Below, one piece after another: positions 33,643 to 42,266 of a stretch of 64,000 nucleotides of DNA (position 1 is the stretch's first letter; every line of letters begins with the position of its first letter). The DNA comes from Nocardia otitidiscaviarum NBRC 14405 (GTDB lineage: Bacteria; Actinomycetota; Actinomycetes; Mycobacteriales; Mycobacteriaceae), in the NCBI RefSeq assembly GCF_000308635.1, contig NZ_BAGD01000278.1, forward strand, positions 1 to 64,000. Reading direction: 5' to 3'. The position numbers were made by a program, and so were the translations under genes. Below the pieces are notes generated by a model. The model saw only the letters and a list, made by a program, of their open reading frames with translations, had not been told where the DNA came from and ran no database searches.

Positions 33643-34662
33643 ATGAGTACTCCGCTGGCCGCCGTCCGCTTCTCCATCCTGGACCGCTCGCGGGTGCGCC
33701 AGGGGCAGAGTCATCCGGAGGCGCTGCGGGAGACCGTGGAATTCGCCCGACTCGCCGAGCGGTGGGGCTATCACCGCTTCTGGGTCTCGGAGCATCACAG
33801 CGTGCCCGGGGTGGCCGGATCCGCGCCGACCGTACTCGCCGCCGGGGTCGCCGCCGCCACCGCGCACATCCGGGTGGGCACCGGCGGGGTCATGCTGCCC
33901 AATCACCAGCCGCTGGTGGTGGCCGAACAGTTCGGCGTGCTGGAGTCGCTGTACCCGGGCCGCATCGATATGGGTCTGGGTCGCTCGGTGGGCTTCACCG
34001 GGGGCGTGCGGCGCGCCCTCGGCCACGGCAGGGGCGATGCCGATGATTTCGACGCCCAGCTGACCGAACTGCTGGACTATCTGGCCACCGGTCGCGCGGG
34101 CGTGCACGCCTGGCCCACCGAGGGCCTGCGCATACCGGCCTTCCTGCTGGCCGTCGGTTCGGGCGCGGAGCGGGCGGCCCGATTCGGGCTGCCGCTGGTG
34201 ATCGCTCCCGCCGCCGGAACATCCGCCATGGTGCGGTCCATCGAGCGCTACCGCGACGACTTCCGGCCCGGATACGACGCCACGCCCTACGTCGTGGTGT
34301 CCACCTCCGCTGTCGTCGCCGATTCCACGGAGCAGGCCCATCGCCTGCTGCTGCCCGAGGCGTGGTCGGCCGCCTGGTCGCGCACCCGCGGCGAGTTTCC
34401 GCCCCTGATCTCGCCCGAGGAGATCGACCGCATCGCCATGACCGACAAGCAGCGCGGCATCTTCACCGACTCGCTGCGCGGCCACATCCACGGCACCGAG
34501 GAGACGGTCGTGGCCGAGCTGGAGGCGCTGGTAGCGCGCACGGGGGCCGACGAAATCCTGGTCCACACCAGCACTTACGATCGTACGGCTCGGCTGGAAT
34601 CACATCGCCGCCTGGCCGCCGCCGTCGGCCTCACCGCGCGCTCACCTGCTGTTTTCGCCTAG
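33643..34662 (+). CDS. LLM-class flavin-dependent oxidoreductase (alkanal monooxygenase-like)
   Basis: A 339-residue TIM-barrel enzyme beginning MSTPLAAVRFSILDRS. WVSEHHSVPGVAGSAPTVLAAGVA and GTGGVMLPNHQPLVVAEQFGVLESLYPGRIDMGLGRSVGF are the signature strings of the FMN-dependent luciferase-like MsnO8 group. The C-terminus ends with the usual GTEETVVAELEAL...ADEILVHTSTYDR. Divergent from the adenylate cyclase gene by about 100 bp. Substrate unknown. Confidence 0.9.
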   Translation: MSTPLAAVRFSILDRSRVRQGQSHPEALRETVEFARLAERWGYHRFWVSEHHSVPGVAGSAPTVLAAGVAAATAHIRVGTGGVMLPNHQPLVVAEQFGVLESLYPGRIDMGLGRSVGFTGGVRRALGHGRGDADDFDAQLTELLDYLATGRAGVHAWPTEGLRIPAFLLAVGSGAERAARFGLPLVIAPAAGTSAMVRSIERYRDDFRPGYDATPYVVVSTSAVVADSTEQAHRLLLPEAWSAAWSRTRGEFPPLISPEEIDRIAMTDKQRGIFTDSLRGHIHGTEETVVAELEALVARTGADEILVHTSTYDRTARLESHRRLAAAVGLTARSPAVFA

Positions 34663-34741
34663 TACATCGACTGTTTCGCCGTCGGCTGCCCGGAAAAAGC
34701 TGCACTGCACCGGGTTACGAATCGTCGGTAGGCTGTGAGCT

Positions 34742-35323
34742 GTGATTACGCTCAGGAAAGAAGACGGGGCCGCGGATCTCGCGGGCATCACCAAGATGAG
34801 TGTCGGAGTGAGCTGGGATCCGTCCGCCGGTGCCAGCGGGGGTCTGCTGGGTATGGCGCGCCGTAAGAAGGGCGTGGACCTGGACCTGGTCGCCATTCTC
34901 ATGCAGGGCGGCGATCCGGTGCGTTTCGCCGGACTGGACTCCCTGGACCCGCTCGGCAACGGCTCGGTGGTGCACACCGGTGACGAGCAGACCGGCGCCG
35001 CCTCCGGCGACGACGAGACCGTGCACGTCACCTTCGCCAATGTGCCGACCGCCATCGACTCCATCGTGTTCGTGGCCGCGGCGTTCAAGAAGGGCTCATC
35101 CTTCGAGAAGGCGAACAACATCTCGTTCAAGATCTACGACGCCACCGGCGGCAGCTCCCAGCAGGTAGCCGATATCTGGCCGTCCCTGCTGGGCAGCGAC
35201 AATGCCAACGCCATCGCCCGCGCCTTCCGCAACGGCCCGGCCTGGCAGCTGGAGGTGCTGGACCGCAAGGGCAAGATCAAGCAGGGCGATATGCAGGCGC
35301 TGCTGCACTTCGCTCTGGCCTGA
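34742..35323 (+). CDS. TerD-family protein
   Basis: A 193-residue TerD domain: SVGVSWDP, GVDLDLVAILM (first Ca2+-binding acidic cluster), HTGDEQTGAASGDDETVHV (second cluster) and the C-terminal GPAWQLEVLDRKGKIKQGDMQALL. TerD proteins bind Ca2+ and are linked to tellurite resistance and envelope stress. GTG start, 7 nt after a TAGGCT -10-like box, so the mRNA is probably leaderless. A single gene with no terZABC neighbours. Confidence 0.9.
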   Translation: MITLRKEDGAADLAGITKMSVGVSWDPSAGASGGLLGMARRKKGVDLDLVAILMQGGDPVRFAGLDSLDPLGNGSVVHTGDEQTGAASGDDETVHVTFANVPTAIDSIVFVAAAFKKGSSFEKANNISFKIYDATGGSSQQVADIWPSLLGSDNANAIARAFRNGPAWQLEVLDRKGKIKQGDMQALLHFALA

Positions 35324-35332
35324 TCCCGGCTC

Positions 35333-37810
35333 TCAGCGGCTGGGGTCCGGCCAGGTCCACTCGGCGACCACCGGGATGTCCGCACCGTGTTCGCGCGTCC
35401 ACTGGCGCGCGTTCCAGCGGGCATCCACCATCTCCTGGCGTAGCCCCGCGGCCGTCTCGCGCAGCGACGGCACCCGGTCGATGACATCGGTGACCAGGTG
35501 GTAGCGATCCAGGTCGTTGAGCATCACCATGTCGAAAGGCGTTGTGGTGGTGCCCTTCTCCTTGTAGCCGCGCACATGCAGCTCATCGTGGTTGGTGCGG
35601 CGGTAGGTGAGCCGGTGGATCAGCCAGGGGTAGCCGTGGAAGGCGAAGATGACCGGGCGGTCCCGGGTGAACAGCGTGTCGAATTCGCTGTCGGGCAGTC
35701 CGTGCGGATGCTCGTTCTCGGGGAGCAGCCGCATCAGGTCCACCACGTTCACCACGCGAACCCGCAGCTCCGGCAGGCGATCTCGCAGAATGGCGGCGGC
35801 GGCTAGGGTCTCCAGCGTGGGCACGTCGCCGGCGCAGGCCAGCACCACGTCCGGGGTGCCGCCCACAGTGTCGTTGTGGCCCGCCCACTCCCAGATGCCG
35901 ACCCCGCGCGCGCAGTGCCGCGCCGCCTCGGGCACCGACAGCCACGACTCCTGCGGCTGCTTGCCCGCCACGACGACATTCACGTAGTGCCGCGAGCGCA
36001 GGCAGTGGTCGTAGGTGGACAGCAGCGTATTGGCGTCCGGCGGCAGATACACCCGGACGATCTCGGGGCTCTTGTTCAGCACCACGTCCAGGAACCCGGG
36101 ATCCTGATGGGTGAAGCCATTGTGGTCCTGCCGCCAGACATGGGACGACAGCAGGTAGTTCAGGCTCGGAATAGGCCGCCGCCACGGCACCTGCGCACTG
36201 GCGTCCAACCATTTGGCGTGCTGGTTGAACATGGCGTCGACAATGTGGATGAACGCCTCGTAGCAAGTGAACACCCCGTGCCTGCCGGTGAGCAGGTAGC
36301 CCTCCAACAGGCCCTGGCACATGTGCTCGGACAGCACCTCGATCACCCGGCCGGTGCGGTCCAGCTTGACGTCGAATTCGCCGATCTCGGCCTGCCAGTC
36401 GCGCCCGGTCACCTCCAGAATGTCCTGCAGCCGATTGCTGGCCAGCTCATCGGGCGCGAAGGTGAGGAAGTTGTCCGGATTTCGCCGGGTGACCTCCCGT
36501 AGCCAGCCGCCCAGCACGCGCGTCGCCTCGTGCTTGACCGCGCCGGGCCGGGCCACCTCGAGCCCGAAGTCGCGCCAGTCCGGCAGCGCCAGATCGCGGA
36601 TCAGCAGGCCGCCGTTGGCGATCGGATTGGCGCTCATGCGGCGGTCGCCGACGGGGGACTGCTCGATCAGCTCGGGCACCGGGCCGCCGTTGGCGCCGAA
36701 CAGTTCCTCGGGCCGGTAGGACTTCAGCCACTCGTCGAGGACCGCGCGGTGGGCGTCATTGTCGCGGGCCGCCGCCAGCGGCACCTGATGCGCCCGGAAG
36801 GTGCCCTCCACCGGATCGCCGTCCACGATCGGCGGGCAGGTCCAGCCCTTCGGGGTGCGCAGCACGATCATGGGCCAGCTCGGCCGGGCGCCGTCGGAAC
36901 CGCCCCGGGCGGCGCGCTGTATCCGCTCGATGCGATCCAGGCAGGAGTCGGTGGCCGCCGCCATGGCCTGGTGCACGGCCGCCGGATCGCTGCCCGCCAC
37001 CACGACCGGGTCGTACCCGTATCCCCGCAGCAGCGACAGCAGTTCCGATTCCGGAATCCGGGCGAGAATGGTGGGGTTGGCGATCTTGTACTCATTGAGC
37101 GCCAGAATCGGGATCACGGCCCCGTCCCGGGCCGGATTGAGGAATTTGTTGGCGTGCCAGCTGCCCGCCAACGGCCCGGTCTCCGCCTCGCCGTCGCCGA
37201 TGACGCAGAACACCGTGAGCCTCGGATTGTCCAGTGCCGCACCGTAAGCGTGCAGCAGGGAATAGCCGAGCTCGCCGCCCTCGTGGAAGGAGCCCGGCGT
37301 CTCGGGTGCGCAGTGGCTCGGCACTCCGCCTGGGAAGGAGAACTGGGCGAACAGGGCGCGCATGCCCTCGGCATCGCGCGGAATATCGCTGTAGAGCTCG
37401 GAATACGTGCCCTCCAGCCAGCCGCACGCATTCGGCCCCGGCCCGCCGTGGCCCGGTCCGGCCACGAAGACCGCGTCGAGATCGCGCTGGCGAATGGCCC
37501 GATTGGCATGCACCCATACGAGATTCAGTCCGGGCACGGTGCCGAAGTGGCCGAGCAGGCGCGGTTTGATGTGCTCGGGGCGCAGCGGTTCGCGCAGCAG
37601 CGGATTGTCCATCAGATAGATCTGGCCGACGGACAGGTAGTTCGCCGCCCGCCACCACGCGTCGATGGCGGTGAGTTCCGCGCGGGACAGCGGGCCGGAC
37701 GCCTCGCCGAGCCGATACGGTCGCGGTGCGACGGTGCGCCCGCCGCTGCTGTCCACATTGTCGGCCGCGGTGTCGCCGGTAGCGCCCTCGGCCTGGGCCT
37801 GCTGAGCCAT
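35333..37810 (-). CDS. xfp: Xylulose-5-phosphate/fructose-6-phosphate phosphoketolase
   Basis: An 825-residue thiamine-diphosphate enzyme, full family length. GPGHGGPGPNACGWLEGTYSE binds the cofactor phosphate. VIGDGEAETGPLAGSWHANKFL is the ThDP/Mg2+ motif, WTCPPIVDG is typical of phosphoketolase and absent from transketolase, and QDHNGFTHQDPG lies in the middle domain. It cleaves xylulose-5-P or fructose-6-P with phosphate to give acetyl-P. ATG 37810 follows GAGGAGAG. Acetyl-P from it could feed acetyl-CoA pools; no acetate kinase or phosphotransacetylase gene is in the window. Confidence 0.95.
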   Translation of the reverse strand: MAQQAQAEGATGDTAADNVDSSGGRTVAPRPYRLGEASGPLSRAELTAIDAWWRAANYLSVGQIYLMDNPLLREPLRPEHIKPRLLGHFGTVPGLNLVWVHANRAIRQRDLDAVFVAGPGHGGPGPNACGWLEGTYSELYSDIPRDAEGMRALFAQFSFPGGVPSHCAPETPGSFHEGGELGYSLLHAYGAALDNPRLTVFCVIGDGEAETGPLAGSWHANKFLNPARDGAVIPILALNEYKIANPTILARIPESELLSLLRGYGYDPVVVAGSDPAAVHQAMAAATDSCLDRIERIQRAARGGSDGARPSWPMIVLRTPKGWTCPPIVDGDPVEGTFRAHQVPLAAARDNDAHRAVLDEWLKSYRPEELFGANGGPVPELIEQSPVGDRRMSANPIANGGLLIRDLALPDWRDFGLEVARPGAVKHEATRVLGGWLREVTRRNPDNFLTFAPDELASNRLQDILEVTGRDWQAEIGEFDVKLDRTGRVIEVLSEHMCQGLLEGYLLTGRHGVFTCYEAFIHIVDAMFNQHAKWLDASAQVPWRRPIPSLNYLLSSHVWRQDHNGFTHQDPGFLDVVLNKSPEIVRVYLPPDANTLLSTYDHCLRSRHYVNVVVAGKQPQESWLSVPEAARHCARGVGIWEWAGHNDTVGGTPDVVLACAGDVPTLETLAAAAILRDRLPELRVRVVNVVDLMRLLPENEHPHGLPDSEFDTLFTRDRPVIFAFHGYPWLIHRLTYRRTNHDELHVRGYKEKGTTTTPFDMVMLNDLDRYHLVTDVIDRVPSLRETAAGLRQEMVDARWNARQWTREHGADIPVVAEWTWPDPSR

Positions 37811-38357
37811 GCGCCGACTCTCCTCACGTTCGTTTCGGACCACGTCGGATGGAGAATTCGACAACCACTCTACTGGCCGGTCGTGACTTCTCCCGATCAT
37901 GACCGTCGTCGGGGCGCTCCGGCGCGAACATCCTCTACCGTTCGCCGGGTGCGGCGTCGGGAAGCGCGGCCGACGCCGCACACCCCATCGGCCCGGTGCC
38001 GATTCTGGAGGATTCACTGTCCCGGTCGGCGGCGATCGTGAACTGTGCCAGAGTCGAGCCGGATCACTGTGCGGCCCTTCGTCTTCGGAATAGCGTGAGC
38101 GCGACACCGGATCGTGCGCCCGCCCCGCGGTGTAACCCTGCGAAACCCCCGCCGCCGGGCCCGGCGCACCTATCCGCCGCCACCCTCGTGCCGGGAGCCC
38201 ATGGGGCCGAGCATCCCATCCGGCACGGGGAGCTCTCCAGTCGCGGCGGAGGCGGCCGACCGGGCCGGGTCGAGGCACTCGCCCGACCCGGTCGGCTTTC
38301 GCTCGTCACCCGGGAACGGCTGTGGCCCAAGGGTTCTCGATCACATCTACTTCTCGA
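37811..38357. other. 547-bp region without a gene
   Basis: It separates the phosphoketolase start from the end of the next TetR gene. Open frames here lack ribosome sites and recognisable motifs. It holds a strong hairpin (38255-38296), and the phosphoketolase promoter must lie near its left end; no convincing -35/-10 pair was found. Confidence 0.5.
38255..38296 (-). terminator. Long GC-rich hairpin downstream of the TetR gene
   Basis: Perfect 10-bp arms GCCGACCGGG and CCCGGTCGGC enclose a further small CGAG/CTCG stem. It lies about 60 bp past the TetR stop codon and has no T-run. A terminator for the TetR transcript is the likeliest role. Confidence 0.4.
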
Positions 38358-38960
38358 TCACCTGCACAATACGGTGTCGGCGAGTTCGGTCCAGTCGGCG
38401 AGCACCTGCTTGCGCCGGGCCCGATCCCGGCCGACCATCTCGTCGAGGGTGGTGCCGCGTACCAGGTTGATGGTGAGCCAGAAGGCCGACTCCAGGCGAT
38501 CGGTGGTGATATCGGAATCGATGCGGGCGGCGCAGGCGTCCAGCAGTTCGGTGGTGAGCTCGTGCTGCACCCGCAGCATTTCGCGACGCAGCTCGCGGTC
38601 GTTGGCGATGCCGACGTACAGCTCCACCGCCGCGCGGCCCAGTTTGCCCGCGAAGGTGGCGGTCACCAGCTCCACCAGCACCGCACCGGCGCCGGTGGCC
38701 GACAGCGACCGCAGGCGGCGCCGCATGGCCTCGCGCTGTCGCTGGGTGAGGTGGCCGATGGCCTGTGCGAACAGTTCTTGGCGGGTGTGGAAGTGGTGCA
38801 GCTGCGCACCGCGGGTCACCCCGGCGCGAGCGGTGATATCGGCGATGGAGGCGCTGCCGTAGCCCACCTCGGCCAGGCTGTCGATCGCGGCGTCCAACAG
38901 CAGCGCGCGGGTGCGCAGACTCTTCTCCTGATGCTTGTTCGGCGGCAGCGACGAAACCAT
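38358..38960 (-). CDS. TetR-family regulator divergent from an acyl-CoA dehydrogenase
   Basis: A 200-residue repressor; HTH SIADITARAGVTRGAQLHHFHTRQELFAQAI (residues about 39-69). The C-terminal domain is helical with an FWLTINLVRGTTLDEM segment. It is divergent from the acyl-CoA dehydrogenase gene, with a palindrome between the two starts, so it probably controls both in response to an acyl-CoA-like ligand. Confidence 0.9.
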   Translation of the reverse strand: MVSSLPPNKHQEKSLRTRALLLDAAIDSLAEVGYGSASIADITARAGVTRGAQLHHFHTRQELFAQAIGHLTQRQREAMRRRLRSLSATGAGAVLVELVTATFAGKLGRAAVELYVGIANDRELRREMLRVQHELTTELLDACAARIDSDITTDRLESAFWLTINLVRGTTLDEMVGRDRARRKQVLADWTELADTVLCR

Positions 38961-38981
38961 TCGCCCAGTCTAGCCGCATAA

Positions 38982-39005
38982 ATTACGTGCTGTCTTGCAC
39001 GCAAT
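38982..39005. promoter_or_regulatory. Operator between tetR and the acyl-CoA dehydrogenase gene
   Basis: Arms ATTACGTGC and GCACGCAAT pair over 8 of 9 positions around a 6-base spacer, in the 70-bp divergent region. A further ACGTAAT half-site at 39016-39022 repeats the left arm in inverse orientation. Placement fits a TetR operator. Confidence 0.55.
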
Positions 39006-39030
39006 CAGGTGTCGGACGTAATGTATCGAC

Positions 39031-40173
39031 ATGGCCGTGGACCGTATGCTGCCCACCCCGGAGGCCCGGGATCTGCTCGAGTTGACCCGCGATATCGCCG
39101 ACAAGGTGCTCGAACCGCACGTCGTCGAGTTCGAGCGGGAACAGCGCTACCCCGAGGAGGCGTTCCGCGCGCTCGGCGCGGCCGGGTTGCTCAGCCTGCC
39201 GTACCCCGAGGAGTTCGGCGGCGGCGCGCAGCCGTACGAGGTGTACCTCCAGGTGCTCGAGGAGTTGGCCGCGCGCTGGGCGGCGGTGGCGGTCGCGGTG
39301 AGCGTGCACAGCCTGTCCTGCCATCCGCTGTTCGCCTACGGCACCGCCGAACAGCAGCAGCGATGGCTGCCGGAGATGTTGTCCGGCAACCTGATCGGCG
39401 CGTACAGCCTGTCCGAGGCGCATGCCGGATCCGATGCGGCGGCGCTGCGCTGCCGGGCGGTGGAGGTCGACGGCGGCTACCGGATCACCGGCACCAAGGC
39501 GTGGATCACCAATGGCGGCCGAGCCGACTACTACACGCTGTTCGCCCGCACGGGCGAGGGGTCCCGCGGCGTGTCCTGTTTCCTGGTGCCCGCCGACACC
39601 GCGGGCCTGACCTTCGGCAAGCCCGAGGAGAAGATGGGCCTGCGCGCGGTTCCCACCACCTCCGCCGCCTACGACGACGCCTTCCTGCCCGCCGAGCGCC
39701 GCATCGGAGACCCCGGTCAGGGCCTGTCCATCGCCTTCAGCGCCCTGGATTCCGGCCGCCTCGGCATCGCGGCCGTGGCCACCGGCATCGCGCAGCGCGC
39801 CCTGGACGACGCTGTCGCCTACGCTCGGGACCGCGAAGCCTTCGGCCGCCGCATCATCGACCACCAGGGGCTCGGCTTCCTGCTCGCCGATATGGCCGCC
39901 GCCGTGGACTCCGCCCGCGCCACCTACCTCGACGCCGCCCGCCGCCGCGACGCCGGACTGTCCTACTCGCGTCAGGCCAGCGTCGCCAAACTGGTGGCCA
40001 CCGACGCCGCCATGAAGGTGACCACCGACGCCGTCCAGGTCTTCGGCGGCTACGGCTACACCCAGGACTTCCCGGTGGAGCGCTATATGCGCGAAGCCAA
40101 GATCACGCAGATCTTCGAGGGCACCAACCAGATCCAGCGCCTGGTCATCGCCCGCGATCTGGCGGGGAAGTAG
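39031..40173 (+). CDS. Acyl-CoA dehydrogenase
   Basis: A 380-residue FAD enzyme of normal length. AYSLSEAHAGSDAAALR and GTKAWITNGG form the FAD/acyl-CoA site; VQVFGGYGYTQDFPVERYMREAKITQIFEGTNQIQRLVIAR near the C-terminus includes the catalytic Glu (IFEGT). It performs the first step of acyl-CoA beta-oxidation; the chain preference (short or branched) is not readable. Under the neighbouring TetR regulator. Confidence 0.94.
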   Translation: MAVDRMLPTPEARDLLELTRDIADKVLEPHVVEFEREQRYPEEAFRALGAAGLLSLPYPEEFGGGAQPYEVYLQVLEELAARWAAVAVAVSVHSLSCHPLFAYGTAEQQQRWLPEMLSGNLIGAYSLSEAHAGSDAAALRCRAVEVDGGYRITGTKAWITNGGRADYYTLFARTGEGSRGVSCFLVPADTAGLTFGKPEEKMGLRAVPTTSAAYDDAFLPAERRIGDPGQGLSIAFSALDSGRLGIAAVATGIAQRALDDAVAYARDREAFGRRIIDHQGLGFLLADMAAAVDSARATYLDAARRRDAGLSYSRQASVAKLVATDAAMKVTTDAVQVFGGYGYTQDFPVERYMREAKITQIFEGTNQIQRLVIARDLAGK

Positions 40174-40186
40174 CGGCTGCGCGCGG

Positions 40187-40378
40187 TTATTTCAGATCGG
40201 CCAGATCGAGGCCGAGCATGGCCAGCAGTTCCGTGCACTCGGCGGCGCTGCGCGCGTGGACGGCGACCGTTTTCGCGGCCAGGGCGTTGCGCTCGAGCAG
40301 GGCCGCCTTCTCGGCGGCGCGGGCGTCGGCGAAACCGATCACCGGATCCGGGTAGGAATTGCTGCGGGCCGTGGTCAT
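40187..40378 (-). CDS. Small hypothetical protein
   Basis: A 63-residue protein beginning MTTARSNSYPDPVIGFADAR, mostly one long Ala/Glu-rich helix (AAEKAALLERNALAAKTVAVHARSA in two parts). A good ribosome site, CAAGGAGCCTTC, supports translation. No family recognised. Its end lies 13 bp from the convergent acyl-CoA dehydrogenase gene. Confidence 0.6.
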   Translation of the reverse strand: MTTARSNSYPDPVIGFADARAAEKAALLERNALAAKTVAVHARSAAECTELLAMLGLDLADLK

Positions 40379-40539
40379 GAAGGCTCCTTGCGGGTAGCCC
40401 CGACCGAAAACCTTGTGCCTGCGATCGAGGGCCGATACGCGATCACGATCCGCCGCGTGACGGCCGACGATCGGGTTCGACTGCCGCCGACGTTACCCGC
40501 TCGGCGGGTGCGGTACTCGATTACCCGGTTACCGGCGCG

Positions 40540-41091
40540 TCAGCGCCTCGGGCCGGGGCCGTTCGGCTCCGGGGAATCGGTGTCGTCGGGGCGGCCGTCG
40601 CCCTGGTCACCGTCGGAGCCGGACCCCGCGTCCGGGCCGATTCTGCGCGGTTTGGCCATGCGTCGACCGCCGCGGGCCGGGCCGTCCGCACCGGCTCGCT
40701 TCCGCCGCGCCGCGCCGAAGTCGATCACGCTCCCGTCCTGCTCGGCCCCCGCCGGATCCGGTTGCACGGTGGGCAGCCAGGCCGAATTCGGCCCCGCCTG
40801 CCACCAGCCCGTCTCGCGCTGCAATTCCGACCGCAGCACGGGCCGGGTGGGCGCGGGATCGTAGACCGATCCGCTACCTTCGGAACGCCACGTCTTGCGT
40901 GGGCGCTCGCCGGGTTCCTCGGACATGCGCCGCGGTCGCCGCGGCAGCCGGATCGGTTTCCCCGCCTCGGACGCCCCCGCGTCGGCGGCCTTCATCCCCT
41001 CCAATTTCCGGCGCAAATGCTCCACCGCGTCGAACCCCGGCTCCCCGGGCTCCGACGGGCGGCCCCGCCCCGGCACTTCCCGATCCGACAT
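40540..41091 (-). CDS. Hypothetical, largely disordered Arg/Pro-rich protein
   Basis: A 183-residue protein from MSDREVPGRGRPSE, rich in Arg, Pro, Gly and Asp and without hydrophobic core segments except around LRSELQRETGWWQAGPNSAWLP. No signal peptide. It may be a real disordered actinobacterial protein, since codon third positions are strongly GC and the Trp-rich motif looks conserved. Function unknown. Confidence 0.5.
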   Translation of the reverse strand: MSDREVPGRGRPSEPGEPGFDAVEHLRRKLEGMKAADAGASEAGKPIRLPRRPRRMSEEPGERPRKTWRSEGSGSVYDPAPTRPVLRSELQRETGWWQAGPNSAWLPTVQPDPAGAEQDGSVIDFGAARRKRAGADGPARGGRRMAKPRRIGPDAGSGSDGDQGDGRPDDTDSPEPNGPGPRR

Positions 41092-41326
41092 CGAACTAGC
41101 CGCCGACAGACGCGATGGCGCTCGCGCGCGCCCCGACCGCCGACAACCCGAATCGACCCCTGATCTTCTTCCTGATCGCGTCACTCACGTTCGTATCCTC
41201 CCTCGGGACCACCGCGCCCGTTTTCCTGCTCCGACCACCGCATACCGGAGCCAAGCCCGCACGCCGTCGCCACGTGACGAATCAACGATAACCCGGACCG
41301 GCCCACCGGCTGGTCAGGCGGCGTGG

Positions 41327-42196
41327 TCAGCGTTCGCCGCGCCCCGGTATCAGGGCGGTGCGGGCCGCGTGGATGGTGGGGTGGTGAGCGGTCCCGCGAC
41401 GGTAGGCGATGTGGGTGCGGCGTCGAGTGGCGAGGGGTGTGAGGTGGATGGCGTCGGGTGGGGTATGGATGGCGAGTTGGGGGATGAGCGCCACGCCCTG
41501 GCCCGCCGCCACCAGGGCGAGGACGGCGTCGAAATCGTCGGCGTGGTGGCGGATGTGGGGGGTGAATCCGGCGGCCTGGCAGGTGCGGATGGTCATGGTG
41601 TGGCAGAGAGTGCCGGGGGTGCCCGCGATCCAGGGGGTGTCGCGGTGGGTGGACAGCGGGGCGGGGGAGAGGGCGGCGAGGTAGACGGTCTCCTCGAGCA
41701 GCGGCTCGGTGTCGAGGGCCGGATCGGGGGCGACGGGGACGTAGTCGTATTCCTGGACCAGGGCGATGTCGAGGGCATCGGTGCGCAGGGCGCCGGGGGC
41801 CAGCGCCGGGTCCAGTTCGGTGACCAGGAGCTCCAGTTCGGGGTGCGCGGTGCTGAGGGTGACCAGGGCGGGGGCGAGGATGGTGCGAATCGCGGTAGGG
41901 AACACGCCGATGCGCAGTCGGCCGGTCAATGTCGCACGGCCCGCGGCCAATTCGGCGGTGGCCTGTTCCAGCACGGCCAGAATCGTCTCGGTGTGCTGAA
42001 CCAGGCCATGTGCGGCGGCGGTGAGGGTGACTCGGCGGCCGGTGCGCTCCAGGAGCGGGACCCCGGCTTCGCGTTCCAGCGCGGTCAGCTGCTGGGAGAC
42101 AGCCGAGGGGGTGAAGTTCAATGCCTCCGCGACCGCCGCGATGGTCTCCCGGTGCGCGAGTTCGCGCAGCAGGCGCAGCTTACGCACATCCAGCAT
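41327..42196 (-). CDS. LysR-family regulator
   Basis: A 289-residue LysR protein: HTH LRLLRELAHRETIAAVAEALNFTPSAVSQQLTALERE (residues 7-43) and a two-lobed effector domain (LRIGVFPTAIRTILAPAL onwards). Divergent from a DapA-like gene with 70 bp between starts, the usual arrangement for a LysR activator and its target. Confidence 0.92.
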   Translation of the reverse strand: MLDVRKLRLLRELAHRETIAAVAEALNFTPSAVSQQLTALEREAGVPLLERTGRRVTLTAAAHGLVQHTETILAVLEQATAELAAGRATLTGRLRIGVFPTAIRTILAPALVTLSTAHPELELLVTELDPALAPGALRTDALDIALVQEYDYVPVAPDPALDTEPLLEETVYLAALSPAPLSTHRDTPWIAGTPGTLCHTMTIRTCQAAGFTPHIRHHADDFDAVLALVAAGQGVALIPQLAIHTPPDAIHLTPLATRRRTHIAYRRGTAHHPTIHAARTALIPGRGER

Positions 42197-42197
42197 C

Positions 42198-42232
42198 AGT
42201 TCAGCTTACGCTCAGATGAAGAAATGTGAACT
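42198..42232. promoter_or_regulatory. Inverted repeat between lysR and the dapA-like gene
   Basis: Arms AGTTCA (42198-42203) and TGAACT (42227-42232) are perfectly complementary, and an internal TGAA at 42217-42220 pairs with the TTCA of the left arm. A LysR dimer-of-dimers site is likely. Confidence 0.4.
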
Positions 42233-42266
42233 GGACCTGATGGGTGTGGCGGGGGAGGCTCGTGCC

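Noticed and set aside
37811..38278. A possible 156-residue N-terminal extension of the phosphoketolase.
   Set aside because: It is low-complexity and Arg/Pro-rich, and the family starts where ATG 37810 with GAGGAGAG is found.
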